In this document: in pieces, positions 8,329 to 18,985 of the stretch
Position numbering within the stretch: position 1 is the first letter of the stretch
Layout of the letters: every line of letters begins with the position of its first letter
From: Carex sylvatica
Lineage: Eukaryota > Streptophyta > Magnoliopsida > Poales > Cyperaceae
Assembly: GCA_964058845.1 (NCBI GenBank)
Contig: CAXKVR010000342.1
Location: forward strand, 1-25,577
Direction: 5' to 3'
DNA: 25,577 bases
Made by a program: the position numbers and the translations under genes
The notes under the pieces: generated by a model
The model's input: only the letters and a program-made list of their open reading frames with translations
The model's database searches: none
Told to the model about the DNA's origin: nothing

Positions 8329-11224
8329 CTAAAACGCACATGTTTGCTCCTGTCCTCTCTCTTCCTTACAAAACAGGTCCAAATCCAACCCCAATTCCAG
8401 CACATGCCCGAGCTTTCCCATTTCTCCAATCAACATCCCCAAAATCTCATGCAACTCTTTGATTCTGGGGTGATTCACATCTCCCGCAACAAATGCGTGC
8501 ATCTCACTGGCCACCTCGATCCAACTACAACCCGGCTCTTTCTTCGGCCCATTCTCTCTCATCAACTTTCTCACTCTAGAAACCTCCCCCCATTCCCCCT
8601 TCTCCCCATAAATGTTGCACAATAACAAGTATGCGGAAGAATCCTCTGGATCCAAAAATAAAACCTTCTGGGCTGCCAGCTCAGCAATTGCTAATTCAGT
8701 TGCGTGGCCCTTGCGAATTTTCAAGACACTCAAAAGGATACGCCAAATTATTGCATCAGGCTCAAATGGCATGTTGTTTATAATTTCTAGGGCTTCAAAG
8801 GGACCCTTGGATCTACCCACAATATCCACCATGCATGAGTAGTGCTCCAATTGGGGTTCCAATCCGTAACGGCTACGCATCAAAACAAAATAATGAATAC
8901 CAGCATCATAAAGGCCTACATGACCGCATGCACGGAGAATTGAAACAAAAGTAGCATGATTAGGTTCAACATATTCCTGTTGCATTCTCTCAAACATGCT
9001 AATTGCCTCTGAACCATGTCCATGGAAAGCATAGCCACATATTATGGCATTCCAAGTGACCAGGTCTCTGTTGGGCATTCTATCAAACATCAAGAGGGCA
9101 TCTTTCAAATCGCCACATTTTGCATACATGTCCACAAGGGTGCTAGCCACATAAAAATCTCCAATCATATTCTGCTTTAAGATCCATGCGTGGATTTGCC
9201 TCCCCAAACCAGCCGTGGCCAGATCAGCACAGCTGTCCAGCACTGTGGCATAGGTGAAGTTATCGGGCTTCAAACCTGATTCAAGCATTTTCAAAAATAA
9301 ATTTTGGGCTTCTTCGCTCTGCTTTTGTGATGAAAATCCAGAAATTATTGCATTCCAGGACACCAACTGTTGCATGCCGATTCTTGCATGAAGTTTTAGT
9401 GCTTCATCGACCATGCCGCATTTGCAATACATGTCAACTAGGGCACACCCAACAAATGTGTCAAACCCTAGCCCAGATTTTATGACTTTACCATGAATCC
9501 TAACTCCAAGACCCAATGATTTTAACCCCACACAAGCCTTGATCACACTACCATAAGTAAAATCATCGGGCACCATGCCAAATTCTAGCCCTAAGCTTAG
9601 CATCTTATTGAAACACACCAAAGTACCATCTAAATGTCCATTTTGCTCAAGAGATGTTATGATAGCATTCCATGAAACCACATCTCTTGTTCCCATTTCT
9701 TCAAAAACAAAGGATGCTTCCAACAAAAGCTTGCATTTCCCATAAAAATCCAAAATCGCATTTGCCACAGAGACATTTGAACTGAATCCAGATTTTATAA
9801 TTATAGAATGGATCTGTGAACCCGGTAAGGATGCTTTAATGTCTGCACAAGCACCAATAACCCCAGATAAGGTTATCTCATTGAACCCAGCATTTGACCT
9901 AACCATGAGTCTAAATAGTTCAATTGCCTCCAACCCACATCCATTTCTTGCAAAACCTACAAGCATAGCATTGCATGTTTGTATTGCAGGCCTATGAAAA
10001 CCCCAAAATGCCCTCAAGGCACAATCCAACCTACTGCACTTTGCGTACATGTCAACTATAGCAGTACCAACCACTATATCATACACAAAATTATTCTTTA
10101 TGGCATGTGCATGAAACTCCTGGCCGAAAGTCAGAGAATTTAATGTAGCACAGGATCGAAATACGCTCGCGTAGGCTGACTGGTTAGCACCGTATCCAAA
10201 CCGCTGCATCTGTACAAACAGATCCAACCCGTAAGTGTACTTCTCATTTTGCACGCACCCAGATATTATGGCACTCCATGAAACCTGGTTTTTATTTGGC
10301 ATTTCATGAAAAAACTGGATGGAATCATAAAAGTACCCACATTTTGTGTACATGTCCAAAAGGGCACTACCTGTTACAGCATCCAGATCCAAACCTGACT
10401 TAGCAACTAAAGCATGTAGTTGGATGCCCAAGTCAAAAAAATTCAATAAAGTGCATGTTTTGAGTATTATTGCAAAGGTGGTATGATTTGGGGTGATTCC
10501 AGTATGGATCATCTCCAAGAAAAGGTTAATAGAGTCACTTAAGTTTTCTTTTTGGTTGTAGCCTAAAATAATGGAGTTCCATGAGATGACATCTCTCTCG
10601 GGCATTTTATCAAATAGATGCCGTGCTATCTTCATTGAGCCGTTGTTTGCATTACCCGCAATCATTGTATTCCATGAAACAATATCCCTGACACAAGAAA
10701 AGAAAAAGAATGGAATAAGTATCTCGCCATTGTTTCAATATTTTAACGTAGAACGGACATGAGTAATGGATAGTAAAATGGAAAGTAATTCTTTTGCACA
10801 AAGTGTTATTTCCATTAACATCAAGTAAGCAACTATAATAATACATATGTTCTGTTGGTAAGCATTGTTACATACACCAACAAAACTTTCTGCTTCAGAA
10901 AAAACAAAGAATTCACCTAAATGGCATTCGATCAAACACCTTGTGTGCATGGTCAAGGTCCGAGCACTTGATGTACATATGGGTCAAGCAATTTAACACA
11001 TATGTAGTTGGCACGAATCCTGAAGTGAGAAGCTGGGCATGAGCTGATCTCCCTGACAGATGGGCCCTGATCTCGGCACATTGCTGGAATATGTGTGAGA
11101 ACTTTTTGCCGTTTGTCGGGAAGGATAATGAATCGGAGGAAAATAATTTGCAAAAGAGATAGGGGCCTGTTTGTAAATAATAAGAAATGGAGGGAAGTTT
11201 GAGTTGTAATGATGCATAGGCCAT
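8329..11224 (-). CDS. PLS-type pentatricopeptide repeat protein, E class, MEF13-like mitochondrial RNA editing factor
   Basis: Two exons, 10917-11224 and 8329-10687. A 229-bp intron (GTGAAT..TGTCAG) splits an Arg codon, giving MPFR then DIVSWN. The product is 888 residues. The start at 11224 is the first ATG after an in-frame TAA. The N-terminus is hydrophobic with Ser/Lys and fits an organelle transit peptide. Repeated DMYxKCG, SWNAII and GxQIHA motifs mark P-L-S repeat triplets along most of the chain. The C-terminus has the E region (EPGCSWIEV from about 820) but no DYW deaminase domain. Order and wording resemble Arabidopsis At3g02330 (MEF13, 903 aa), which specifies several mitochondrial C-to-U editing sites and relies on a partner for the deaminase. 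Orthology is inferred from remembered sequence. No frame break is seen. Confidence 0.92.
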
Positions 11225-12117
11225 TGATGGTGGTTAACATGGCACCTTATCTAATTTGGTTGACGTCACGATCACAGCGGGAATTGGGGGCGAATGAATT
11301 CGATTTTGAAAAACCAACGGTCGGGGTGGAGAAGAAAGGAAGAGATGGAAGGAATTCGTATCCTTTTGAGTTAACTCTAGATTTGTACCGTCCGATTTAA
11401 ATCCGCACTAATATTTGTTAAATACAGAGAAATATCTGGATACGAATTCGAATTCGGTTGAAGATAGGAAAACGTAGCCCGCTCTATTCAGATTCAAAAT
11501 TTCAGATTTTCTGCTACTCAAATTCGCACTACAATCCACGATACAGTTGCGACGTTACCTCTTTGCTTAGTATATATGGGAATGAAATCTGCTGCGATTC
11601 AAATTTGATGAACAGTATTCTGAAATCTCTATTTTTTTAAATTTAGCCGTTCAACTTTTTTTGTGCACGCATCTCAAAATAAATTGACAGTTAGATTTGA
11701 AAAGACAGAGATTTCAAAATATTGTTCTTTCAATTCGGATTGCAACAGATTTGTTTCCTATAGTATATGGTATGAAGCTTACAAGTTTATTTTACTGTAT
11801 AAGTTTATTTTCCTTTTAGCAGTGGTACTAAAGTTTGTTGCTCCGATCCGGAATGTCATTTCAGTTTTTTCTTGATCCGTGCACTTTCTTTTTTTGAAAA
11901 GCTGACATCATGTGTTTTCAACTAATTTTTCTATTTTTCTCTATTGGAATGGATGGAGATCGGATGCGATTTAGGAATTGGCAATAGAACAGAAACCTGC
12001 AGATCCATAGGCCATGAGCCATTCTTTGGGTCACTCCGCTGGGCTCCCGATGGGTCTCTTACGGACTGATCGGGCTTCGGGTTTGATCTTTAAGGCGCGG
12101 ATTTAGTAAATGCATAT
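11225..12117. other. PPR upstream region and spacer, no gene recognised
   Basis: The first few hundred bases should hold the PPR promoter (minus-strand transcription), but no convincing TATA element stands out. Short words recur with inversions, such as TGAAATCTCT near 11620 against AGAGATTTCA near 11707. TACGAATTCGAATTCGG occurs near 11440. A stretch near 11950-12015 is loosely similar to 16783-16845, upstream of the CDKC pseudogene. Short open frames here match nothing I know. Confidence 0.35.
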
Positions 12118-12185
12118 ATTTGCGAAAGACACAGGGGCCTGTTTATAAATAATAAGATGGAGCCTGAATGATGAATCATGCATGC
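12118..12185. repeat. Diverged copy of the PPR gene's first codons
   Basis: The sequence AGGGGCCTGTTT(A)TAAATAATAAG followed by ATGGAG closely matches 11146-11200, which encodes the first ~25 residues of the PPR protein on the minus strand. Similarity includes the preceding ATTTGC(A/G)AAAGA and fades after about 55-60 bp. The two copies are in the same orientation, about 970 bp apart. It may be a relic of a local duplication of the PPR 5' end. Confidence 0.6.
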
Positions 12186-12696
12186 CCACGCAGTATAGAA
12201 TCGTTTCGGCTTTTATTATTAGCATTTTTAGCATATTTGATACTATTTATTCGTAGTTGTCAAATAAATAAATATCATTATAATCTAGTTCTTCATTTTA
12301 TGCACGTATACTTTGGGATTTCAATCGGTGGGAAGATACCACTTTTGTCAAAAAAAAAAAAGAAAAAAAAATCTAATCCTTCATAAATAGTGCAGATCAT
12401 CATATAGAAAATGGTACAAAATGCTTAATTTGCCGCTGAACCGTATTCATATTATGTTACTGCTACTAACAAGGTCAAAAAGGTCATTGTGGTGGGTATT
12501 TAATATGACCAAATACATTCTAAGAAAATAAATCCTAAAAGGTGTTTGCATTCTATTTCATAGCAATAAAAGTTTGAAAATGATAGAAAAAGTTTCATAT
12601 CAACTATTATTTGTGCTTTTCAATCAATACATCAAATAAAGAAAGAAGTTTGATTCCTTTTTTTTCAATTAGAAACTTTTGTGCTGAATAATAACA
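12186..12696. other. Spacer between PPR upstream region and CDKC pseudogene
   Basis: AT-rich sequence with A-rich runs (12350-12371) and no supported gene. The minus-strand 3' flank of the CDKC relic ends here, after its putative stop at 12697-12699. Confidence 0.35.
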
Positions 12697-12825
12697 CTAC
12701 CGCCGCCGCCACGTGTTACTGCGTTCACGGCCAAGGCCTGAAGATCCATACCCAGTACCAGGGACTGCCAAATGTACTCCTACTTCTACGTCCACCATAA
12801 CTACTACCTCTGCGTCCACTAATAT

Positions 12826-14520
12826 TAGGGATGGCAGAAAAGCCCATTGATCCGGCGGCCCGTTCGTACCCGCCCGGCCCGCTCTTTTACCCGTTCAGCC
12901 CGGCACTGTAACAGGTCAGGTAAAGCCAGGCCAAAAGACAGGCTTAGGTTTGTACTAAAGCCCGCAGGCAGCCTGTTGGGCTTTTCTCTTGGAGAAAGAT
13001 ATTCGCAGCCCGTTAGGATTTTATAACTTGGGTCTGGTGATCCTTCTTTCACTTTCATTCTCTCTCCACGCGCTGCTTTTGTCTCTCTTTTCGCTTCCGC
13101 CAGATCGCCCTCGCTCCGGCGCTCCCTCTAAAGACTAAGCGTCGTTCCTCTAAGTGATGTCTCGCCGATCAGATCATCTCCTGATCAGACCCCACGTAGG
13201 TGTCTCGCCGGTCAAGAGGCGATTCAATCCTCTAAGACGGTGTTTGATTTGATCAGGAGGGGATCCGATCTGTTCATGGATGTGATGGTGGTGAAACGAT
13301 GCTCGACGGCCGAGAGGAAGAAGAAGGTGCCCATGGAGAAGAAATCAACTTTATCTTCATCTATTTTATGGATTTCTTTTTAATATTGTACAGATTTGTA
13401 TTATTAATTTCTTATTTTCTTTTTTCAGTCTTCGGATTTTATCACAGAAAAATGCTCATTTCTACTCAATTTAATTTGGGGATACAGGAAGCGGCACAGT
13501 GTAAGGAAGCAGAAATCGAGATTAGGAAGGTATAGATTTTATTTTATTGTAATTATGAGTTATTCCTTTCTGATTGTAAAGAGGCTTCAAAGGCTAACTT
13601 CGGAAAAATTTGTAAGTGAACAACTGCACAATTAGTTATTTCTACCAATGCACATAGTATGCTTGATTTGTAGTGACACTTGATCTAATAGGTTTATAGT
13701 GAATACATGAGCAGACTAACTGTTTAGAGTTCAATTTGTACAAGATTGAACCAGAACCCTTCAACGTTACTAAATCCATTATTATCAGCATTGCACTTCA
13801 TTTATTAAATGCATTTAAAAATCTATTTGGTTTGTTCGTAGAAATGAGCATTTTTCAGTTGTTTTGATTAAACTTCTGATGCGTATTATCTATTAAAATC
13901 TAAGAAGTTATGAAGTTCTTTTGATGGAAAATTGGTATATTTCAAGGAAATCCAAATCAGCACTGATGTGTATCAGTTTTATGATGATCAGCTAATCTGA
14001 TTTGGCTATGCTAAGGTATATTCCTATTTTTTTTTTTCAAATGTGCTTGAGGTGTCTTGCTTTCTTCTATACTGATTTCTCTTCTCCACTGCACAGATTT
14101 GGTTCAACAGAGGCATAAAGGAATTATTCACATAATTGAAGGAGCTTATTAGAATTTAACTAAAATGTGCTAGTCTGATTGTGTAATGTGCTTGTGTGTT
14201 AAAACTATGTTATTTTGTGTTAAACCTTGTTATTTTAGTGTTAAATTTTATTTTTTTTAAATCTCATTGTGTAAATTGTTTGGTTAAATTGTTATGTTGA
14301 ATGAATTAGGCTGGGACAGGCATATGGGTACGGGCCGGGTAAGGCAGCCCATGGACATTGGCAGGCAGGTGTGGGAATTGGAGAAAGGCCCATGGGCAGG
14401 CCAGGTATAGAATTTGAGGCCCATCAGATTGGACCAGACAGGTCGGGCCTGAAATTTTAACAGACAAGTCAGGCATGGACTTAGTAAAATACCTGTGGGT
14501 TTGGCCCATTGCCATCCCTA
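12826..14520. mobile_element. hAT-like non-autonomous element inserted in the CDKC last exon
   Basis: Bounded by TAGGGATGGCA at 12826 and TTGCCATCCCTA ending at 14520. Both ends carry GC-rich subterminal arrays (GGCCCG, ACCCG, GGGCC, CAGCCC) in inverted arrangement, typical of plant hAT elements. CDKC coding sequence reads up to both borders on the minus strand. On the 14521 side it gives SPPSYGG, with a stop made by the first bases of the element. On the 12825 side, GGACGCAGAGGTAG resumes the Gly/Arg/Ser tail. The flanks TCCACCAT (right) and TCCACTAATAT (left) look like an 8-bp duplication altered on one side. No hAT transposase (hATC/RNase-H-like) frame is seen in the 1.7 kb. Confidence 0.82.
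13276..14135 (+). other. Possible exon-bearing cargo inside the hAT element
   Basis: A GC-rich, pyrimidine-rich leader (13040-13275) resembling a plant 5' untranslated region precedes an ATG at 13276. Three short blocks with GT..AG-like borders stay in frame: 13276-13326 (MDVMVVKRCSTAERKKK), 13488-13529 (EAAQCKEAEIEIRK) and 14097-14135 (IWFNRGIKELFT, then TAA). Together they make 43 residues. I recognise no family. It may be host gene fragments captured by the element (Pack-type), or the pattern may be chance. A TGTGTTAAA/TTGTTATTTT word repeats near 14195-14240. Confidence 0.2.
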
Positions 14521-15424
14521 TCCACCATAGGATGGAGGACTACGGCCTTGAGAAGGATATGGGCTCACCATAGGCAAAGGATCGGTCGAAAAATATTCAG
14601 CATCAAGGGCATCTTTTTCAGAGATTCTCTGTGATAAAAGAAAATGGGAAATAAATAAAAACAAAGAAATCAATACATCCAACAAAAAAGAAAATTACAA
14701 GCCGTCTTTAAATTATAATGCAGATCAGATCCAGTTCCCAAAAATTCCGAAATTTTAGATTGATCTTAAAAAGTTGCAACTGGTGGTCCTCCCACTACTT
14801 CCAACCTAAAAATCAATACATCCAACAAAAAAGAACTGAACAAAATTTTCTGAGACTTTTGACAATTTCAAGTGCTCTCTCTAGGTAACTTAGTACATTG
14901 CACAAATCTCAGTTTGTAGACTAAATGGAAGCTAATCCAAAAGCCAAAATGTACTGATTTCCAATATTGAAAGCAATAATATCAGTGTCTTTTACAGAAA
15001 GAGGGAACAAAAAAAACAAAGGTTGAAGGCGTCACTTTTTTAGGATCAAGGGTCAGCATCTTATCAAGCAAATCCACTGCATAATGATCGATACTGCCAT
15101 AACAAGAAAGAAACTGTGATCCATGCAGATACTAACAACAATTAATCATGCAAAATGAACCCATATGTTATGCGGTTACTTACTACTTAAACACCTCTCT
15201 AATGCGTCTTTCGATGGGATGCTGTTGTACCTCGGCAATTCAGTCTCACCTGGCCAATTGTTCTCATCTGGGGTCCCACAAATCTCAAATATCTTCTTCA
15301 GCTGATCCGGCTACATTCATGAAACAATACAGTTTTGGTTACTTACATTACTTCAAGAGCATTAGTTATCATCAATACAAAATAATACAATTAGTTAAAG
15401 AAATGAATCTGGTCACTTGTTTTA

Positions 15425-15679
<255 letters not shown>

Positions 15680-16634
15680 TTAATAACAGCAAATTGGAGT
15701 TTCAAATCATAATTTTCAAATATGAAAGAAGATTACCTGTACCAACGAGTTATCACACCGTCCGTTAGGATATCATCTTTTTTTCCTGTGAGAAAAATTA
15801 GTGATTTATCTTGTTCACCAGAGAAAAACCTTGCCATACCAAAATCAGCCAGTTTAAAATTTCCCTCGTTGTCAATTAGAACGTTAGAACCTGCTCAAAA
15901 CAGTTAAAAGTTACACAACAAGAAACCAACATATAAAGAAACCAACAGAGAATAGAGGTAAAATAAAACTGACAAAAGAATTGCACACGATACAAACCCT
16001 TAATATCACGATGAAGCACTTTGTTGTCATGGCAATACTGAAGACCAGATAGAAGTTGCCTAAAAAAAGGATTCACCGAGAAAAGATATGCATGAAAGAA
16101 ACAAAGATGTACATACTCCATGTATTTCATTTATCATTATAATCTTCTTTACTGCTACTATTTCCCCGGTTTCAATTTCCTTAGCCTTAAAGACTTGTCT
16201 ACAGGTAAAAAGAAAGCAAGTCAATATTTACATCAATTAAAGTTCATACCTTTAATCTAGATAAGAAAGGATGAGCCTTACCAGATTCAATCTTGACAAA
16301 AATCATCCAGTTCATAATTATAATACCATTTTTTTTTCTTGACAATCACTTGCATAAGTTAGCAATAAATAAACTTAATCACAGGGTTTATAATATGGTA
16401 AAAAGCTCCTGAATTCTGATACTCCAAGAAAATCATTATGATTGACAAAGGCGCATCACATCAAATCAAGAAAAGAAGAAATATTTAATAAAAAAAAAAA
16501 GTTAATCAGTGGTTAAACCCGTGGGTGCCTTGGCCAATCTGCTCCAGCTTCTGGAAACAATCGATGCTTCGAGGTCCACATGGCCATAATGGAACCTCGT
16601 CAAGATTCAGCTGTTCTGGGGCCGCGACAGCCAT

Positions 16635-16846
16635 CCAATCTCATCAGAGGACAAAATGAAAAACCTAAGTTGTATAAATCGAGAGAAGATTGTCAAACAG
16701 GGTTTATCGAAGGAAAAGAAGCGCGTAACTCAAATTCTTATTTTCCTGAGCTTTTCAAAAGAGAATAGACGGTGTGGACGGAGGTCGGATGGGAATTAGG
16801 AAATACAAATATAACAGAAGCCCGTGTATCGATGGGCCTTGATGTA
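16635..16846 (-). other. 5' flank of the CDKC pseudogene
   Basis: This is the former 5' untranslated and promoter side of the CDKC copy (minus strand), ending at the MITE target duplication. The 16783-16845 part (GGAGGTCGGATGGGAATTAG, AACAGAAGCCC) is loosely similar to 11950-12015 upstream of the PPR gene. Either both come from one repeat, or a piece was duplicated. Confidence 0.35.
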
Positions 16847-16855
16847 TTCATTCTA

Positions 16856-17268
16856 GAGTAGAACTAGGGTGTTCTTAAGTTCACCAAGTTTCTTAGTGAA
16901 CTTAATTATAAAATTTATTGAATCGATTTTAAATAATGAATTCGAACCGCTGAAATCTGCCTACTTTACGAGTGATACGTCTATGTGTGAAAATTTTAAA
17001 CACTCAAATTAATTTAGTATAAAGTCAAGCAGTCAAAATTAAAAGGTTAATAAATTAATTTTAATGCATTCATTTTTTGAGTCTTTTTTAACCACTTGAC
17101 TCTATACAAAATTAATTTCAAAATTAAAAAATTGTACATGTAGACGCATCACTCGTAAGGTAGACGGATTTCAACGGTTCAAATTCATTGTCTGAGACCA
17201 ATTCGATGAGTTTTAAACTTGAGTTCACCAAAAGACTTGGTGAACTTAAGAACACCCTAGTTCTACTC
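16856..17268. mobile_element. Fold-back MITE, family B copy 3, perfect 9-bp TSD
   Basis: Left end GAGTAGAACTAGGGTGTTCT and right end AAGAACACCCTAGTTCTACTC are nearly perfect inverted repeats, continued by TTAAGTTCACCAAG / CTTGGTGAACTTAA. The flanks TTCATTCTA at 16847-16855 and 17269-17277 are identical over 9 bp in non-repetitive sequence, which makes this the clearest insertion in the window. Length is 413 bp, as for the copy at 5946. No coding capacity. Confidence 0.93.
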
Positions 17269-17393
17269 TTCATTCTATGCCCCATTTCTTCCTAGTTTTG
17301 TATCATTACTTCTCTTGAAAAGTTGCTGCATGTAGTAGAGGGTAAAGTCGTCATTTCCTGCTGACGAATTCTGTTCTCATAGAGTCCAAGTAG

Positions 17394-17690
17394 GGTGCAA
17401 ACGGATCGGATATTATCTATCTGGATTTGTATTTGAAAATAAAATACTGATATATAATATTCTAATATTCATACAACTACAGATACGAATATAATTTTAA
17501 ATTTTAATTATCCATACTTAAATAATAGATATATACTGTATAGTTTAAAATATATTATCAAGAAAATTATGTTATTCACCGTTTCAATTAGATAAATATT
17601 ATGAATTTTAATATTTTTTTAATAATATTATATATTTATTAATAAATAATAGTATTAAAAAATAAATATCTGTATTCGTATCCGAAAAAT
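17394..17690. mobile_element. Degenerate transposon remnant with CGGATA-type ends
   Basis: It begins GGTGCAAACGGATCGGATAT and ends TATCTGTATTCGTATCCG, a rough inverted pair around an extremely AT-rich middle. Such AAACGGATCGGATA termini are common in plant non-autonomous DNA elements (general recollection). No target duplication could be defined, so the borders are approximate. Confidence 0.35.
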
Positions 17691-17817
17691 AAAAGAGGAT
17701 AAATTCAAGCCCAACCTCAAGCCGACTCTAGCCATTTCGATCAGTTCCAAAATGGCGAAACCATCAAAATATCATGACGGATTTGCATGGATTTAAAACG
17801 GAGTCGCTCAATTTGCA

Positions 17818-18025
17818 CGGATTTGATTATCTAGACCAACCATTTGATCCTCTGAGATATCTCAAATTTTCAGTAAAGTCGGATCAATTATTTTTCGGTA
17901 CCTATTCAGAATCAGATCAGTATTATTGTGCTTTGAGATTTGCACGGTCCGAATTTTCTACATATCAACTCAAAGTTTGAGATGTCTCAAAGGATCTTAA
18001 TTCCCATTTGATTAGATAAATCAAC
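17818..18025. repeat. Imperfect inverted repeat, MITE remnant
   Basis: Left arm 17818-17870 contains ATTTGATCCTCTGAGATATC and then TCAAATTTT. Right arm 17968-18025 contains AGTTTGAGATGTCTCAAAGG, ATCT and CATTTGATTAGATAAATC, reading as its complement with mismatches and a small offset. The loop is about 100 bp. No clear target duplication was found. Confidence 0.55.
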
Positions 18026-18391
18026 AACAGGGATAATTTTGCTGCAAACGATCTATTCGGACCGTTGGATCCAGGGGATCCATTTTAGCTCGAAAATTCG
18101 CAGTTTCAATTTTTAAATCAACGGTAGCACCGCTCTGCTTGCGAGGGCGTCATGATTGCTCTCAGCCTGAGAAGATGATTACTTTAAGCAGATCATTTGG
18201 ACGATTAGTTCTTATGTATTTTAAAAAGAGAGGGTTTGGCTCACCTAGACAAACCACCCGTGTGCGTCAACCAATGAAAACACGCCACGCCTTCATCAAG
18301 TGCTAAAAATATTTTTTCATAGTTTAACTTTATATTTATGATAACGCTTTGTTTCACAAAGGCAAAAGCGTGGCGGGCACCACTAAATATA

Positions 18392-18433
<42 letters not shown>

Positions 18434-18985
18434 TTCAAAACGTGTTTCAAAAATGAGGTGCAACAGAAATCAAAATGCAATACAAGATTGTCACATTTCT
18501 GTCCCTTCTCTTTTTTTCTTTTGTAGGTCGATTATTATGGAAATAAAAATATTCAAGTACACTCAGCAAAAAAAAAAAAAATTGCTCATCAAGACCCCAA
18601 AATAGCATAAATACAAATCTTCAAGTGAATATCAAGCCCCACTCAACCCAATTCAAATGAACAAAACTATCTTCAATAAAGGGACCAAATGAACCACGAA
18701 CCATACGTATCAACTAAAATATTCCCTTGATCCCTCCTATCTCCTTTCTTTTTTTTACCCTCAAATTAAACTGTAAATAATTTCCTACGAGACCTAGGTA
18801 GGGTATAAAAAAATCAATCACAACAACAGTTCGAACTTGCACTCATATAAATGGATGCATGCTGGAAAATTTGGACCAAGACCAGCAGGTACCAGCCGGC
18901 ATGGTATCAGCCATCTTAGTGGGTTGACCCTGTTTTTCTCAGTGGATAAACAAAGAGAAGAATATATATGATCAGAGATCTGCAG
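18026..18985 (-). other. 3' flank of transportin gene
   Basis: Downstream of the TRN1 stop on the minus strand. The part nearest the stop presumably contains the 3' untranslated region, but no clean AATAAA on the minus strand could be pinned down. Apart from the microsatellite and short inverted words described separately, nothing is recognised. Confidence 0.35.
18387..18430. repeat. (AT)n microsatellite
   Basis: An uninterrupted AT dinucleotide run, with a single G near 18397. Open frames across it on both strands (poly Ile-Tyr) are artefacts of the repeat. It is flanked by an inverted pair of GCCACGC-type words (ACACGCCACGCC near 18281 and GCGTGGCGGG near 18368), perhaps the arms of another decayed hairpin element. 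Confidence 0.9.

Noticed and set aside
8149..8842. Plus-strand open frames opposite the PPR 3' end
   Set aside because: Antisense to a clear PPR coding sequence, with no family match.
13299..13535. 78-codon open frame in the hAT element
   Set aside because: Hydrophobic read-through of T-rich sequence. The exon-like blocks nearby use other frames.
12826..14520. Autonomous hAT transposase
   Set aside because: The 1.7-kb interior contains no long frame and no recognisable hAT dimerisation or catalytic motif.
15876..16130. Single continuous kinase-like open frame
   Set aside because: Only the part from 15998 to 16059 is a CDKC exon. The rest reads through flanking introns.
17774..17980. Open frame of 68 codons on the plus strand
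   Set aside because: It lies inside an inverted-repeat remnant, has no family resemblance, and its Leu/Phe/Tyr-rich composition fits AT-rich noise.
18241..18526. Open frames on both strands with Ile-Tyr runs
   Set aside because: They are created by the AT microsatellite and have no independent coding signal.
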